Shown here: positions 52,457-62,780 of the stretch, in pieces | Position numbering within the stretch: the stretch's first letter is position 1 | Layout: each line of letters starts with the position of its first letter | Origin: Microbulbifer sp. HZ11 | GTDB taxonomy: Bacteria; Pseudomonadota; Gammaproteobacteria; Pseudomonadales; Cellvibrionaceae | DNA length: 64,000 bases | Direction of reading: 5' to 3' | NCBI RefSeq assembly: GCF_000708675.1 | Contig: NZ_JELR01000005.1 | Location: 186,001 to 250,000 of the forward strand | Position numbers and translations under genes: made by a program | The notes under the pieces: model-generated | The model's input: only the letters and a program-made list of their open reading frames with translations | Database searches by the model: none | What the model was told of the DNA's origin: nothing

Positions 52457-53955
52457 GGGGAGCTCAGGGCCAGTTTGATGTTTTTGCTATCCCAGCAGTC
52501 GACTTCCATGTACAACAGGTCTTCTATCGCGGGAAACTGATATAGCCACTCGGCTGGTGCCTGCAGCCGGTAGCCGGGCCCGTCCGCAGACAGGTGCAGG
52601 CCATCAATGGCCCGGTCCACGTGATCCCGGTGTACGATACAGGCAAGCCGCAGACACAGCAGTAGATCGTTGTTGGGGTGAAACCCGTAATGTTCCTGTA
52701 CGGATTTTATGTCGCCGCGCTGGTTGCGCACCAGATAGGCGAGATTTTCCTGCTCGCTTCTGCTGAAGCCCGCCATGTCCGCGTGCTCAATCATGTAGGC
52801 ACCCAGTTTGCGGAAGCTACTGTGGGACAGCGACAGTCCGATCTCGTGCAGATCTGCGGCCCACTGCAGCAGGCGACGCTGGCTGAGTAATGCGTGTGGG
52901 TTGAGCTGGCCAAAAAATTGCAACGCGGTATGGGCAACGCGCCTTGCCTGCTCACGGTCGATTTCACCGCGTTCCATCAGATTGGCGATGGTATCCGCGC
53001 GGCGGTCACCGCCGGATGCGCGGCCCGCGAGATCGTGCACTATTCCCTCGCGAATGGCGTAGGGTGAGACGTGCATTTCCTGGATATTCAGCTCGCGAAA
53101 AATGCCGTGCAGGATGGCGAGGCCGGCGGCAAACACCGGGCGGCGCTCCGGGTCGAGATGAGGCAGCTCGATCGCGTCAACGGTCTTGAACCGGGCGACC
53201 TTGTCTGCGAGCGCATCGATATCCTCGCGCAGGATGGGCAGTAACTCGCCATCGTTGAGTACCCGGGCGACCGACTTGACCGTACCCGATGCACCCATCA
53301 CCAGCGCGTCGTCCGCCATATGTTGCAATTCCTGCAGTTCAGCCTGGGCGGCGCGCCTGGCGCGGACAAAGTTGTTGTGTTTTCCGTTATCGATTTTGCC
53401 GCTGTCGAAAAAGCGCCGGTTAAATGCCACACAGCCCATACCGATACTCTGGAGCTGACGCGGGGCTTCCATTCCGCGCACCAGTTCAGTGGAGCCGCCG
53501 CCAATATCCACCACGCAGCGCAGTCGTGTCGGCCCTTCTGCGGCAGCCATAACGCCGGAATAAATCAGGCGCGCTTCCTCGATACCGGAGATGATCTCGA
53601 TGGGTGCGCCAAGGATCGCCTCCGCGGACTCGAGAAAACCGTCGGCGCGCGTGCTGGCAGCGCGCAGGGTGTTGGTTCCCACTACACGGACATTATCCAG
53701 TGGCAGGTCCTGAATAACTGGCGCAAAGCGACGCAGGGCTTCCAGAGCCCGCTCCGCCACCAACGGGTCAAGATTGCGCTCGGCATCCAGGCCCTCCGCC
53801 AGGCGGACCATGGAACGATCGGTGTGCAGACGCACCATGCGCTGATCACGAAACTCTGCCAGCAGCAGGTGGAAGCTGTTGGAGCCTAGGTCCAGGGCCG
53901 CGTAGCGTTCGTGGGGACCATCGTGAGACGTGGCGGTTGTGGGCTCTGTTGTCAT
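52453..53955 (-). CDS. ppx: Exopolyphosphatase (Ppx/GppA family)
   Basis: 500 residues from ATG 53955. It removes terminal phosphates from polyphosphate, and may hydrolyse pppGpp. ALDLGSNSFHLLLAEF (phosphate-1 loop) and VDIGGGSTELVRG (phosphate-2 loop) mark the ASKHA fold. The C-terminal ~200 residues are HD-like helical (RVAHTALQFFGQL, WAADLHEIG). Length fits Ppx. It is divergent from ppk1, so both polyphosphate enzymes share the region 53956-54130. Confidence 0.93.
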   Translation of the reverse strand: MTTEPTTATSHDGPHERYAALDLGSNSFHLLLAEFRDQRMVRLHTDRSMVRLAEGLDAERNLDPLVAERALEALRRFAPVIQDLPLDNVRVVGTNTLRAASTRADGFLESAEAILGAPIEIISGIEEARLIYSGVMAAAEGPTRLRCVVDIGGGSTELVRGMEAPRQLQSIGMGCVAFNRRFFDSGKIDNGKHNNFVRARRAAQAELQELQHMADDALVMGASGTVKSVARVLNDGELLPILREDIDALADKVARFKTVDAIELPHLDPERRPVFAAGLAILHGIFRELNIQEMHVSPYAIREGIVHDLAGRASGGDRRADTIANLMERGEIDREQARRVAHTALQFFGQLNPHALLSQRRLLQWAADLHEIGLSLSHSSFRKLGAYMIEHADMAGFSRSEQENLAYLVRNQRGDIKSVQEHYGFHPNNDLLLCLRLACIVHRDHVDRAIDGLHLSADGPGYRLQAPAEWLYQFPAIEDLLYMEVDCWDSKNIKLALSSP

Positions 53956-54130
53956 GGTTTTCGTTGTCAAATCGCTGTAACAAAAATGTAGCAAAATGTG
54001 CGGTACTGAACTATGGCTTCAATGGAAGTTCACACACTTGAAACCGAATAAATACACGCTGCCGGTAGGCTTGGATGCCGCTGCACGCAGCAGCGCTGAT
54101 ACATCCTCCACCGAAACAGCAGTAGAGAGT

Positions 54131-56179
54131 ATGGCAAACGACATTCCGATCTATCCCAAAGAACTCAGCTGGCTGTCTTTCAACGCCCGGGTACTGCAGG
54201 AGGTGGAGGACGAGAGTGTACCGATGATTGAGCGGGTACGCTTTCTGGGCATCTTCTCCAACAATCTGGATGAATTCTACCGGGTTCGCGTAGCGGATGT
54301 GCGCCGCCTGGCCACATTTACCAAGGGCAGTCGGAAGAAAGAGGATTTTTCGGAGCTGCTCGGCAATATCAACGAGAAAGTGTTACGCCTGCAGGCGCGC
54401 TTCGGTAATGCCTATACCAAGGTTTTGAAGGATCTGGGCAAGCACAATATTCATCTGATCAATGAGCGCCAGCTTACCGACGGACAGCGGGAGTATGTGG
54501 AGGAATATTTCCATCGGGAAGTGCTGCCGGAGCTCGAGCCCTTCTTTATCGATGATCGCGATACCATGCCACTGCTGAATGAAGCGAGTATTTACTTCGG
54601 TATTTATCTGGAGCTCGAGGATGGCAGCCTGCGATTTGCCGCTCTGGAAATTCCTACCGACATCCTGCCTCGTTTTATTGCCATCCCCCATCGGGAAAAA
54701 AAGCACGAAAAAGTCTATATCGTGCTCGACAATGTGATTCGCGCCTGTCTGGTGGATGTATTTCGCTATGTGCTGCCCATCGACAGGGCGGCCGCGTTCA
54801 CCTTTAAAATCAGTCGCGATGCAGAGCTAGAGCTCGGCGAGCATGTTACACAGAATATTGTTGACCGGGTGGCAAAGTCACTCAAGAAGCGTAAACAGGC
54901 AGAGCCGGTACGTCTGGTGTACGACTCCACTATGCCGGAAGCGCTGCTGCAGTTGATCAAGAAAAAGCTCAAGATGGGGCGCTACGACAGCTATACCCCC
55001 GGAGGACGCTACCATAATTCCAAGGATTTTATGAGCTTCCCCGCGGACAGCCGACAGCACACCTACCGCGCCATCAAGCCGTTGCCCACCTTGCCGGACA
55101 GCGCCAATATCTTTGATTGGCTCGATGAAAAGGACCGGCTTTGCTACTACCCGTACCACGATTTTAGGGTGATCACGAAGCTTCTGGCCTCTGCTGCCAT
55201 TGACCCCAAGGTGCGGGAAATCCGTATCAACCTGTATCGGGTAGCAAAAAACTCCCGGGTGGTGGCGGCGCTGGTCAATGCGGTACGGAACCAGAAACAG
55301 GTTACCGCTGTGGTGGAGTTACAGGCGCGCTTTGACGAGCAGGCAAATATTCACTGGTCCAATGAGCTGAGCGATGCCGGCGTAGAGGTGATCTACGGCG
55401 TGCCAGGATTGAAGGTGCACTGCAAGCTGATATCCATCGTGCGTGAAGAGAGCGGACGCGACCGTTATTACAGCCATTTCGGCACCGGAAATTTTAACGA
55501 GAGCACCGCACGCTTTTATTGTGACTTCAGCCTGCTTACCAGCGACACCAGGCTCGGACAGGATGCCTACCGGGTATTCGACTTTATCAAGCAGCCCCAC
55601 CTACAGCCGGATTACAACCACATCTGGAGCTCGCCCCATAGTAATCGGCCCAACATCCTGGCGGCCATCGACAGAGAAATCGCGGCAGCTGCGGCGGGGC
55701 AGCCTGCGGAAGTGTTCATCAAGTGCAACAACCTGGTGGACCGTGAAGTCATCGAATATCTGTACCGGGCAAGTGTCGCTGGGGTGCGGGTGCGGATCAT
55801 TGTGCGCAGCATGTGCGCGCTGCAGTGTCAGGAGAAGGGGCTGTCCGACAATATCAAGGTAATCAGTCTTGTGGATAAGTTTCTCGAGCACGCGCGGGTG
55901 TACGCCTTCCACAACGGAGGTGATCAGCAGGTGTACCTTTCTTCGGCGGATCTGATGACGCGCAACCTCGACCACCGAGTAGAGGTGACTTTCCCGCTGT
56001 TGGCGCAGGAGCATCGCGATACAGTAATGGACATTCTGGAATTGCAATGGCAGGACAACCAGAAAGCGCGCATACTGGATGCGGAGCAGACCAACAGCCG
56101 TATCGCCAATCGCAAGAGCAAACGCAACGTGCGGTCACAGGATGCGATTTACCGGTATCTTAAAAAACGCGAGGTTTAA
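54131..56179 (+). CDS. ppk: Polyphosphate kinase 1
   Basis: 682 residues from ATG 54131; the frame is open 45 codons further up, but family proteins begin near PKELSWLSFNARVL. It makes polyphosphate from ATP. The phospho-acceptor His is in YYSHFGTGNFNE and the second His in LDHRVEV. The conserved IRINLYRVAKNS and DNIKVISLVDKFLEHARV are present. Divergent from ppx. The upstream region may hold a Pho-type promoter, but I could not identify a Pho box. Confidence 0.95.
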   Translation: MANDIPIYPKELSWLSFNARVLQEVEDESVPMIERVRFLGIFSNNLDEFYRVRVADVRRLATFTKGSRKKEDFSELLGNINEKVLRLQARFGNAYTKVLKDLGKHNIHLINERQLTDGQREYVEEYFHREVLPELEPFFIDDRDTMPLLNEASIYFGIYLELEDGSLRFAALEIPTDILPRFIAIPHREKKHEKVYIVLDNVIRACLVDVFRYVLPIDRAAAFTFKISRDAELELGEHVTQNIVDRVAKSLKKRKQAEPVRLVYDSTMPEALLQLIKKKLKMGRYDSYTPGGRYHNSKDFMSFPADSRQHTYRAIKPLPTLPDSANIFDWLDEKDRLCYYPYHDFRVITKLLASAAIDPKVREIRINLYRVAKNSRVVAALVNAVRNQKQVTAVVELQARFDEQANIHWSNELSDAGVEVIYGVPGLKVHCKLISIVREESGRDRYYSHFGTGNFNESTARFYCDFSLLTSDTRLGQDAYRVFDFIKQPHLQPDYNHIWSSPHSNRPNILAAIDREIAAAAAGQPAEVFIKCNNLVDREVIEYLYRASVAGVRVRIIVRSMCALQCQEKGLSDNIKVISLVDKFLEHARVYAFHNGGDQQVYLSSADLMTRNLDHRVEVTFPLLAQEHRDTVMDILELQWQDNQKARILDAEQTNSRIANRKSKRNVRSQDAIYRYLKKREV

Positions 56180-56199
56180 CCCTCTGGGAGGCCGGGCGC

Positions 56200-56709
56200 T
56201 CAATTTTTGCTGAAGCCGACCAGTTTCCCGTTATCAAAGGAAAAGCGATAGCGTTCACCCACCTTAAGGTGCGCCTTGCACCGGGATTCGATGGTGATAC
56301 GAGGAAACTGGGGGGTGACAACCCATGTGGAAAAGTCGCCTTCGGGACCGCGGCCAATCAGCCAGTAGTGGTCGCCGTGGGCGCAGTTACCTTTCGCCAT
56401 ACAGTTATCGTACCCCCACACGAAGGCGCGCACGTCGTACTTGGCGGGAATATTTACGGCGGGCCGAAAGGGGTCCCTGGTGTCGCCGGTGATTTCGTAG
56501 AGATCGCCAAAGGTGACCACTTCGTAACCCTTGGCGCGGGTATCGCAACTGGCGGCGTGAAGATTCACTCCCGCAGCAGCCTCGGGGGCTTTTGACTCGG
56601 TGGCTTTGGGTTTCGGTGCCATTTCACTGGGGAGATATCCACAGCCACTTATTGTCAGGCTCCACAGCGCCAGGCCAGTGCACAGGGTGCTACCACCGAT
56701 ATACCGCAC
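56200..56709 (-). CDS. Hypothetical lipoprotein
   Basis: 169 residues from GTG 56709 with a strong GGAGG 7 nt upstream. Lipobox ISGC at about residue 23, then a Pro/Lys/Ala-rich linker to ~50 and a globular domain with four to five Cys (CDTRAKGYE, DNCMAKGNCAHGDHYW, SRCKAHL). GDHYWLIGRGPEGDFSTW may form a small beta domain. No family recognised. Convergent with ppk. Confidence 0.75.
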   Translation of the reverse strand: MRYIGGSTLCTGLALWSLTISGCGYLPSEMAPKPKATESKAPEAAAGVNLHAASCDTRAKGYEVVTFGDLYEITGDTRDPFRPAVNIPAKYDVRAFVWGYDNCMAKGNCAHGDHYWLIGRGPEGDFSTWVVTPQFPRITIESRCKAHLKVGERYRFSFDNGKLVGFSKN

Positions 56710-56800
56710 GTCCTACCTCCTCGGTATCAATCCGTTCTCTTAACTATAGCTGCAGTTGGCCGCGGTCCAGGCGCGTACCCTGCCGGTTGATGGGCGGGCG

Positions 56801-58558
56801 TCATTGGCGCGATGTTTTGTTGCGTTTGAAGCGTACCTTGCGGCGGTAGGGGAAGGTACTTTCCACCCGCCCGGCGCGGATACGTTCCTGCAGTTTTTGC
56901 CAGTAGCGGTAATCATAGAGATCGCTGTGCTGGTCTTCGAACGCCTTGCGCGCCACCGGGTTGCCGGAAAAAAACAGCCGGAATTCTTCCGGAAATACAT
57001 CGGCTTCGTCCACGGTGTACCAGGGCCTGTCAGCCAGCTCCTGCTCACTGGTCTGGGGCTCCGGAATCTTGCGGAAGTTGCACTCGGTGAGCGGGCAGAG
57101 TTCGTCGTAATCGTAAAATACCACGCGACCGTGACGGGTCACGCCGAAGTTTTTCAGTAACATATCTCCGGGGAAAATATTGGCCGCCGCCAATTGCTTG
57201 ATCGCATTCCCGTATTCTTCCATGGCCTCAATGGTCTGCTGTTCGTCCGCCTGGTCGAGGTACAGGTTGAGGGGCTCCATGCGCCGCTCCACATACAGGT
57301 GCTTGATGATCACCCATTTTTCATCCACATGCAGCTTGGATGGCGCCAGCGTCTGCAGCTCGTCCAGCAGCGCATCGCTGAACCGGTTGCGGTAAAAGAT
57401 GAAGTTGGTGTACTCCTGGGTGTCCGCCATGCGCCCCACCCGATCGGCGCGGGATACAAACTTGTACTTTTCCTTGACGATTTCCTCGGTGACTGTCTTG
57501 GGGTTATCAAACTTGTCCTTGATGACCTTGAACACCACTGGATAGGACGGCAGGGTAAACACACTCATCACCATGCCCTTGATCCCTGGGGCGATTACGA
57601 ACTTGTCGTTGCTCACCTTCATATGCGCGAGGATATGGCGGTAGAACTCGGTCTTTCCGTGCTTGTGGAAACCGATGGAGTTATACAGTTCGGACTTTTC
57701 CTTGAGCGGCATGATGGTGGACAGAAAGCGCACAAACCGTGAGGGAATGGGCGCGTCCACCATAAAATAGGAGCGGGTGAAACTGAAAATGATACTGGTG
57801 GAGTCGTTGTCGTGGATCAGGGTATCCACAAAAACATTGCCGCGGCCGTTATTGAGACAGGGCAGAATCAGTGGGATAACCTCGCCGGCAAACATCAGGC
57901 GGCCCACCAGGTAGGCCGCCTTGTTGCGGTAGAACACCGACTCCAGCATATCCACCCGCAGCCGCTGCTCGTCTTCCTCATCCTCCAGTTTACCGGCGAG
58001 TGGGCCGGCGCGCAGGGCCTCGCAGATGTTATCCACATCCCGCGCCATGTCTTCCCAGGGAATCGAGAAGCTGTAGTCGGCGAGAATATCTTCAATCATC
58101 GCCTGCAACCCGTCGCGTCCGCTGTAGCTGATATAGATGGAGTAGTCCCGCAGCGGTTTCTCGTCCGGGGCGCGGGAGGGTTTTACGAAGATGTGGTTGT
58201 CGTGAATGTGCGCGTGCTGAAACTGGCTGCAGAACACCGAATTGAAAAACGTCTCAGCAATCTCGTAGTTGTTGTGATTGGCAATCAGCTGGCTGTAGGT
58301 AGACTTGGCCTGCCCCCAGAGCTCCAGCTGGGTGGTGTCCTTGCTGGTCACCGAGTGCACCAGTTTCAGCACCTGATTGACCTTGATCTTGTAGAGATCG
58401 ATGCGTTCCTTGTTGGTCTCGTGCACCGCAGGCCATGCAGCGGTCTCAAAGCGCGCTTTTGCCCCTAGTGTCATGTTCTGAAAATCCGCAAAATACGCAT
58501 CGAATCCATTGAGGATGGTTTTGGCGATTCTGCGCGCTGTCGGGGAATGGTTTGTCAT
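56801..58558 (-). CDS. aceK: Isocitrate dehydrogenase kinase/phosphatase
   Basis: 585 residues, full length. It phosphorylates and dephosphorylates isocitrate dehydrogenase to steer carbon into the glyoxylate shunt. The kinase-like half has APGIKGMVMSVFTLPSYPVVFKVI (ATP loop, fragments), DMLLKNFGVTRHGRVVFYDYDEL (catalytic loop and DFG-like DYDE) and the C-terminal FRLFFSGNP. aceA/aceB are not adjacent, unlike in enterobacteria. Divergent from marC. Confidence 0.96.
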   Translation of the reverse strand: MTNHSPTARRIAKTILNGFDAYFADFQNMTLGAKARFETAAWPAVHETNKERIDLYKIKVNQVLKLVHSVTSKDTTQLELWGQAKSTYSQLIANHNNYEIAETFFNSVFCSQFQHAHIHDNHIFVKPSRAPDEKPLRDYSIYISYSGRDGLQAMIEDILADYSFSIPWEDMARDVDNICEALRAGPLAGKLEDEEDEQRLRVDMLESVFYRNKAAYLVGRLMFAGEVIPLILPCLNNGRGNVFVDTLIHDNDSTSIIFSFTRSYFMVDAPIPSRFVRFLSTIMPLKEKSELYNSIGFHKHGKTEFYRHILAHMKVSNDKFVIAPGIKGMVMSVFTLPSYPVVFKVIKDKFDNPKTVTEEIVKEKYKFVSRADRVGRMADTQEYTNFIFYRNRFSDALLDELQTLAPSKLHVDEKWVIIKHLYVERRMEPLNLYLDQADEQQTIEAMEEYGNAIKQLAAANIFPGDMLLKNFGVTRHGRVVFYDYDELCPLTECNFRKIPEPQTSEQELADRPWYTVDEADVFPEEFRLFFSGNPVARKAFEDQHSDLYDYRYWQKLQERIRAGRVESTFPYRRKVRFKRNKTSRQ

Positions 58559-58625
58559 GCACTAGACTCTTATGGAATCATGTCCTCTATTTCTTCGATA
58601 CTAGCACGGGCTAACAGGCAACCAC

Positions 58626-59234
58626 TTGAACGATTGGATCAGCAGCTTTGTCTTTTTCTTTGCCGTCATTGACCCGGTGGGCACACTGCCGGTGTTTATC
58701 GCGGTAACTTCCCGCCATTCTGAGTGGCAGCGGCGCAAAATCGCATTGCTGGCGGTTGGCGTGGCTACGGGTATCCTGACGTTTTTCCTGTTGGTCGGGC
58801 AGTATCTGCTGGAAACCGTTGGGGTGCCCCTGTCCGCATTCCAGGTGGCGGGCGGCATCGTACTGTTCCTGTTCGCCCTGACCATGATCTTCGGGGAGGG
58901 CAAGCCGGAAAGTGAGGTGGAGATCATTCGCGATGGTCGTGAAACCGCTATTTTCCCCCTTGCCGTGCCCTCCATTGCCTCACCTGGGGCCATGCTGGCT
59001 GCGGTAGTGCTGACGGACAATCACCGTTTTGACCCCATCCACCAGGTAAAATCCGCCACCGCCATGCTTGCGGTCTTGGGTATCGTCCTGGTATTGCTGT
59101 TGGCGGCAAACTGGATCTATCGCTGGATCGGCGACTCCGGAGCCAGTATTGTCAGTCGCGTAATGGGGTTGATTCTCGCCTCTGTCGCCACAACCAATGT
59201 GTTGGTTGGGCTGCAACAGTTCTTTATGACCTGA
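58626..59234 (+). CDS. MarC-family integral membrane protein
   Basis: 202 residues from TTG 58626 with a weak ribosome site. Six membrane segments. Family motifs FFAVIDPVGTLPVFIAVTS, FPLAVPSIASPGAM and SVATTNVLVGL are clear. The MarC family's role is unknown; it is not the multidrug exporter once proposed. Not obviously in an operon with the antiporter 100 bases downstream, but on the same strand. Confidence 0.88.
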   Translation: MNDWISSFVFFFAVIDPVGTLPVFIAVTSRHSEWQRRKIALLAVGVATGILTFFLLVGQYLLETVGVPLSAFQVAGGIVLFLFALTMIFGEGKPESEVEIIRDGRETAIFPLAVPSIASPGAMLAAVVLTDNHRFDPIHQVKSATAMLAVLGIVLVLLLAANWIYRWIGDSGASIVSRVMGLILASVATTNVLVGLQQFFMT

Positions 59235-59332
59235 TTTTCCCTGGCAGCTGAACTGCCGCACAATTCTAAAACGCCGAACAACGGACGGTGCACTTTGTGG
59301 TGCCCGTAAAAAATGAGTTCTCAGGAGGGGGT

Positions 59333-61060
59333 TTGCACCACGATATTGCACTGATCACAACCATTTCTGTCGCCTTGGGCCTGGCCCTGGTACTCGGGTT
59401 TATCGCCGTACGCCTGCGCATGCCAGCCCTGCTTGGCTACATGATCGCCGGTATCCTGATTGGCCCGGCGACCCCGGGGTTTGTGGCGGACGTAACACTG
59501 TCGCAGCAGCTGGCGGAAATTGGTGTCATTCTGCTGATGTTCGGAGTGGGCCTGCATTTTTCACTCAAGGATCTGATGGCGGTGCGCCGCATTGCCATCT
59601 TCGGCGCCGTCGCTCAGATTTTGGTGGCGACCGCCCTCGGTGCCGCTGTCGCACAGTGGTGGGGGTGGAGTATTGGGGCCAGCGTGGTATTTGGCCTGGC
59701 GTTATCGGTGGCGAGTACCGTGGTGCTGTTGCGGGGGCTGGAATCGAGAGGCCTTCTCGATAGCCAGAACGGACGCATTGCGGTGGGCTGGTTGATCGTA
59801 GAAGACCTGGTCATGGTGTTTGCCCTGGTTCTGCTGCCGGCACTGGCGGGCTGGCTCGGGGGGGCGGTGGATGCTCAGGACGCCGGCGCGCACGCCGGGA
59901 CTGGTAGCGAAGCAACTCTGCTGGTTACCGTTGCCCTGACCCTGGGCAAGGTGGCGATATTCATTGCGCTGATGTTGCTCGGTGGCAAGCGGTTTTTCCC
60001 TTGGTTGCTGTGGCAGGTGGCACGCACCGGTTCCCGTGAACTGTTTACCCTTGGGGTGATTGCCATTGCCATGGGGATCGCCTATTTCTCCTCGATTATC
60101 TTTGGTGTGTCTTTTGCACTGGGTGCATTTTTTGCCGGCATGGTATTGCGGGAGTCCGCTCTCAGCCATCGCGCGGCGGAAGAGTCGCTGCCCCTGCGCG
60201 ATGCCTTTGCGGTGCTGTTCTTTGTATCGGTGGGAATGCTGTTCGACCCGGCCATGCTGGTCGAGGAGCCTCTGCGGGTGCTCACCGTGGTGGCGATCAT
60301 TGTTTTCGGTAAGACCCTCGCGGCCTTCGTGCTGGTACTGCTGTTCCGCTACCCGCTGAATACGGCGTTTACCGTTTCCGCGAGCCTGGCACAGATCGGT
60401 GAGTTTTCTTTTATTCTCGCGGCCCTCGGCGCCTCTCTGGGCCTGCTGCCGGACCAGGGACAGAACCTGATCGTTGCCGGCGCGCTGATCTCAATTGCAC
60501 TCAATCCATTGTTGTTCAATCTGATTGAGCCCGCCCAGCGCTGGATACGCAGCCGCTCCCGGCTCGCGCGATTTATGGAGCGCACCGACGATCCGCTGGC
60601 AGAGTTGCCGATGACCACGGATCTTCGCTCCCTTACCGGGCACGCACTGATAGTGGGGTATGGCGGACTTGGCAGTCATATCGGGACGCAATTGCGCAAC
60701 ACCGGGATGTCTGTGGTCGTGGCGGATATCCAGCGTGAGCGGGTTGAACAACTGCGCGCGCAGGGGATCCCGGCGGTCTGCGGTGACGCGGCGGATGAGG
60801 AGGTTCTGATTCAGGCACATGTGGCGCGCGCACGGATGCTGATCATTACGCTACCGGATACGGTGCGCACCCAGAAGATGATGGCGACGGCGAAGTTGTT
60901 GCGACCGGAGATCAGTATCCTGGTGTGTGCGGAAAACGAAGAGGTAGAGCCGCTGTTGCGCAAGGAGGGGGCTACCGCAGTATTTATTGGCGAGCGGGAG
61001 CTCGCGAGCAATATGGGCAATTTTGCGGTCCAACGTCTGGCATCGGAGGCGGAAGCCTGA
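59333..61060 (+). CDS. ybaL: Cation:proton antiporter with TrkA-N domain (YbaL/KefB-like)
   Basis: 575 residues from TTG 59333, chosen because AGGAGGGG ends just before it. Residues ~1-385 form a CPA2 antiporter with about 12 membrane segments (EIGVILLMFGVGLHFSLKDL, VSFALGAFFAGMVLRESALS). Residues ~410-540 are a TrkA-N Rossmann domain (ALIVGYGGLGSHIG) sensing NAD(H). Long identical blocks with E. coli YbaL set the assignment. The role is K+ or other cation/H+ exchange at the inner membrane. Confidence 0.93.
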   Translation: MHHDIALITTISVALGLALVLGFIAVRLRMPALLGYMIAGILIGPATPGFVADVTLSQQLAEIGVILLMFGVGLHFSLKDLMAVRRIAIFGAVAQILVATALGAAVAQWWGWSIGASVVFGLALSVASTVVLLRGLESRGLLDSQNGRIAVGWLIVEDLVMVFALVLLPALAGWLGGAVDAQDAGAHAGTGSEATLLVTVALTLGKVAIFIALMLLGGKRFFPWLLWQVARTGSRELFTLGVIAIAMGIAYFSSIIFGVSFALGAFFAGMVLRESALSHRAAEESLPLRDAFAVLFFVSVGMLFDPAMLVEEPLRVLTVVAIIVFGKTLAAFVLVLLFRYPLNTAFTVSASLAQIGEFSFILAALGASLGLLPDQGQNLIVAGALISIALNPLLFNLIEPAQRWIRSRSRLARFMERTDDPLAELPMTTDLRSLTGHALIVGYGGLGSHIGTQLRNTGMSVVVADIQRERVEQLRAQGIPAVCGDAADEEVLIQAHVARARMLIITLPDTVRTQKMMATAKLLRPEISILVCAENEEVEPLLRKEGATAVFIGERELASNMGNFAVQRLASEAEA

Positions 61061-61160
61061 TTGCTTACGCCGCGAGGGGTGAAAATCTCGCGGCACAGTG
61101 TAAGAACCGGCCTGTGATGACGACAAACCCCCAGTCGTGTCAGATCTCAGGAGAACCACA

Positions 61161-62162
61161 GTGCTGATCAAATCACCCCCTCGCCATCAGCTGTCTGAAC
61201 AGCAGGTCACTCCTGAATCCGCTTATGTTTCCCGGCGCCGTGTGATTTCGGGGCTTGGCGCCGGCATCGGCAGCCTGCTGCTCGCCGGTAACGCCCGCGC
61301 ACTGGACCTGTTTGGTGGCGAGCCGGACAAGGCCGCCCCCCGCAAGCCGCTCGCCTTCACGCCGCAGAAACCCGCCCCGGACCTGGTCCTCACCCCGCAG
61401 GCCAAGGTCATCAGCCACAACAACTTCTACGAGTTCGGGACCGGCAAAACCGATCCTGCGGAAAACAGTCAGGGGCTGAAAACCGAACCCTGGACGCTTA
61501 CCGTGGAAGGGGAAGTGGAAAAGCCCGGCACCGTAGATGTGTGGAAGCTGATGGGGGAGATTGGCCTGGAAGAGCGCATTTACCGCATGCGCTGTGTGGA
61601 GGCCTGGTCCATGAACATTCCCTGGGTGGGCTTTGAGCTTGGCAAGTTCCTCAAGCGTTTTGCGCCGACAAGCCGCGCCAGGTATGTCGCCTTCGAAACA
61701 CTGTACGACCCGCAACAAATGCCCGGGCAGCGCAATCGCTACATCGGCGGTGGTGTGGACTATCCCTATGTGGAGGGCCTGCGGATTGATGAGGCCATGC
61801 ACCCGCTCACCATACTTTCGGTGGGGCTTTATGGAAAAACCCTGCCGCCCCAGAACGGCGCCCCCATTCGTCTTGTGGTTCCGTGGAAATACGGCTTCAA
61901 GGGTATCAAGTCCATCGTCAAAATCAGACTGCTTGAACAGATGCCACCCACCAGCTGGAATAAGCTGGCGCCGCAGGAATATGGCTTCTATGCCAATGTG
62001 AACCCAAAGGTGGATCACCCGCGCTGGTCCCAGGCCAGCGAGCGGTTTATTGGCCCGGGCGGTCTATTCGCGGTGAAGCGACAGCCGACCCTGCCGTTTA
62101 ATGGCTACGCAGAAGAGGTCGCATCCCTGTACAGCAATATGGATCTGAGGAAGTTTTACTAG
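61161..62162 (+). CDS. msrP: Methionine sulfoxide reductase catalytic subunit, molybdoprotein
   Basis: 333 residues from GTG 61161 with CAGGAGA upstream. Tat signal [12 protein letters not shown]...NARA exports the folded Mo enzyme to the periplasm. The Mo-ligand Cys is in [30 protein letters not shown]-type sequence (here [17 protein letters not shown]) ends the fold. It repairs oxidised periplasmic methionines using electrons from MsrQ. The stop overlaps the msrQ start by one base. Confidence 0.95.
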   Translation: MLIKSPPRHQLSEQQVTPESAYVSRRRVISGLGAGIGSLLLAGNARALDLFGGEPDKAAPRKPLAFTPQKPAPDLVLTPQAKVISHNNFYEFGTGKTDPAENSQGLKTEPWTLTVEGEVEKPGTVDVWKLMGEIGLEERIYRMRCVEAWSMNIPWVGFELGKFLKRFAPTSRARYVAFETLYDPQQMPGQRNRYIGGGVDYPYVEGLRIDEAMHPLTILSVGLYGKTLPPQNGAPIRLVVPWKYGFKGIKSIVKIRLLEQMPPTSWNKLAPQEYGFYANVNPKVDHPRWSQASERFIGPGGLFAVKRQPTLPFNGYAEEVASLYSNMDLRKFY

Positions 62163-62773
62163 TGACGGGGCAGTGGAAAAAGCCCGCTGCCTCCGGCCTG
62201 CAGGTCGCCGTGCATATAGGCGCTTTGCTGCCGCTGCTGTGGCTGATTGTCGCCATCAATCAGGGGCGTCTCGGCGGCGATCCGGTCAAGGAGCTGATTC
62301 ACTACCTGGGTATGGGCACTATTCGCCTGCTGCTGCTTACCCTGCTGGTTTCGCCAATGGCAAAAACGCTGCACTTCGGCCAGCTGAATCGATTGCGCCG
62401 CCCTCTCGGGCTCTGGTGTTTTGCCTGGGCCACCCTGCACTTTACCGCCTGGCTGGCACTGGATCTTGGTCTCGACTGGTCACTGATCGGTGCGGAGCTG
62501 ATCAAGCGCAGCTATATTTTGCTGGGCTTTTTTGCCTGGCTGATTCTGCTGGCACTGGCGGTAACCTCCGTTCCCGCGCTGCTCAAAAAAATGGGGCGCA
62601 ACTGGAAGAAGCTGCACGGCCTGCTCTACCTTGTGGTGGTTCTGGCCTGCTGGCATTTCTGGTGGTCGGTAAAAAGTGGCTGGATCGAGCCGGCCATCTA
62701 CGCGGCGGTGGCACTGGCGCTGATGGCCTGGCGACGCCAGACCGTGGTGCGGTGGGTGAAAAGCTTCCGCTAA
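62162..62773 (+). CDS. msrQ: Heme b membrane subunit MsrQ
   Basis: 203 residues from GTG 62162. Six membrane segments with heme-ligand His residues in ELIHYLGMG, ATLHFTAWL and KLHGLLYLVVVLACWHFWW. It passes electrons from the quinone pool or a flavin reductase to MsrP. Translationally coupled to msrP. Confidence 0.94.
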   Translation: MTGQWKKPAASGLQVAVHIGALLPLLWLIVAINQGRLGGDPVKELIHYLGMGTIRLLLLTLLVSPMAKTLHFGQLNRLRRPLGLWCFAWATLHFTAWLALDLGLDWSLIGAELIKRSYILLGFFAWLILLALAVTSVPALLKKMGRNWKKLHGLLYLVVVLACWHFWWSVKSGWIEPAIYAAVALALMAWRRQTVVRWVKSFR

Positions 62774-62780
62774 TTACACG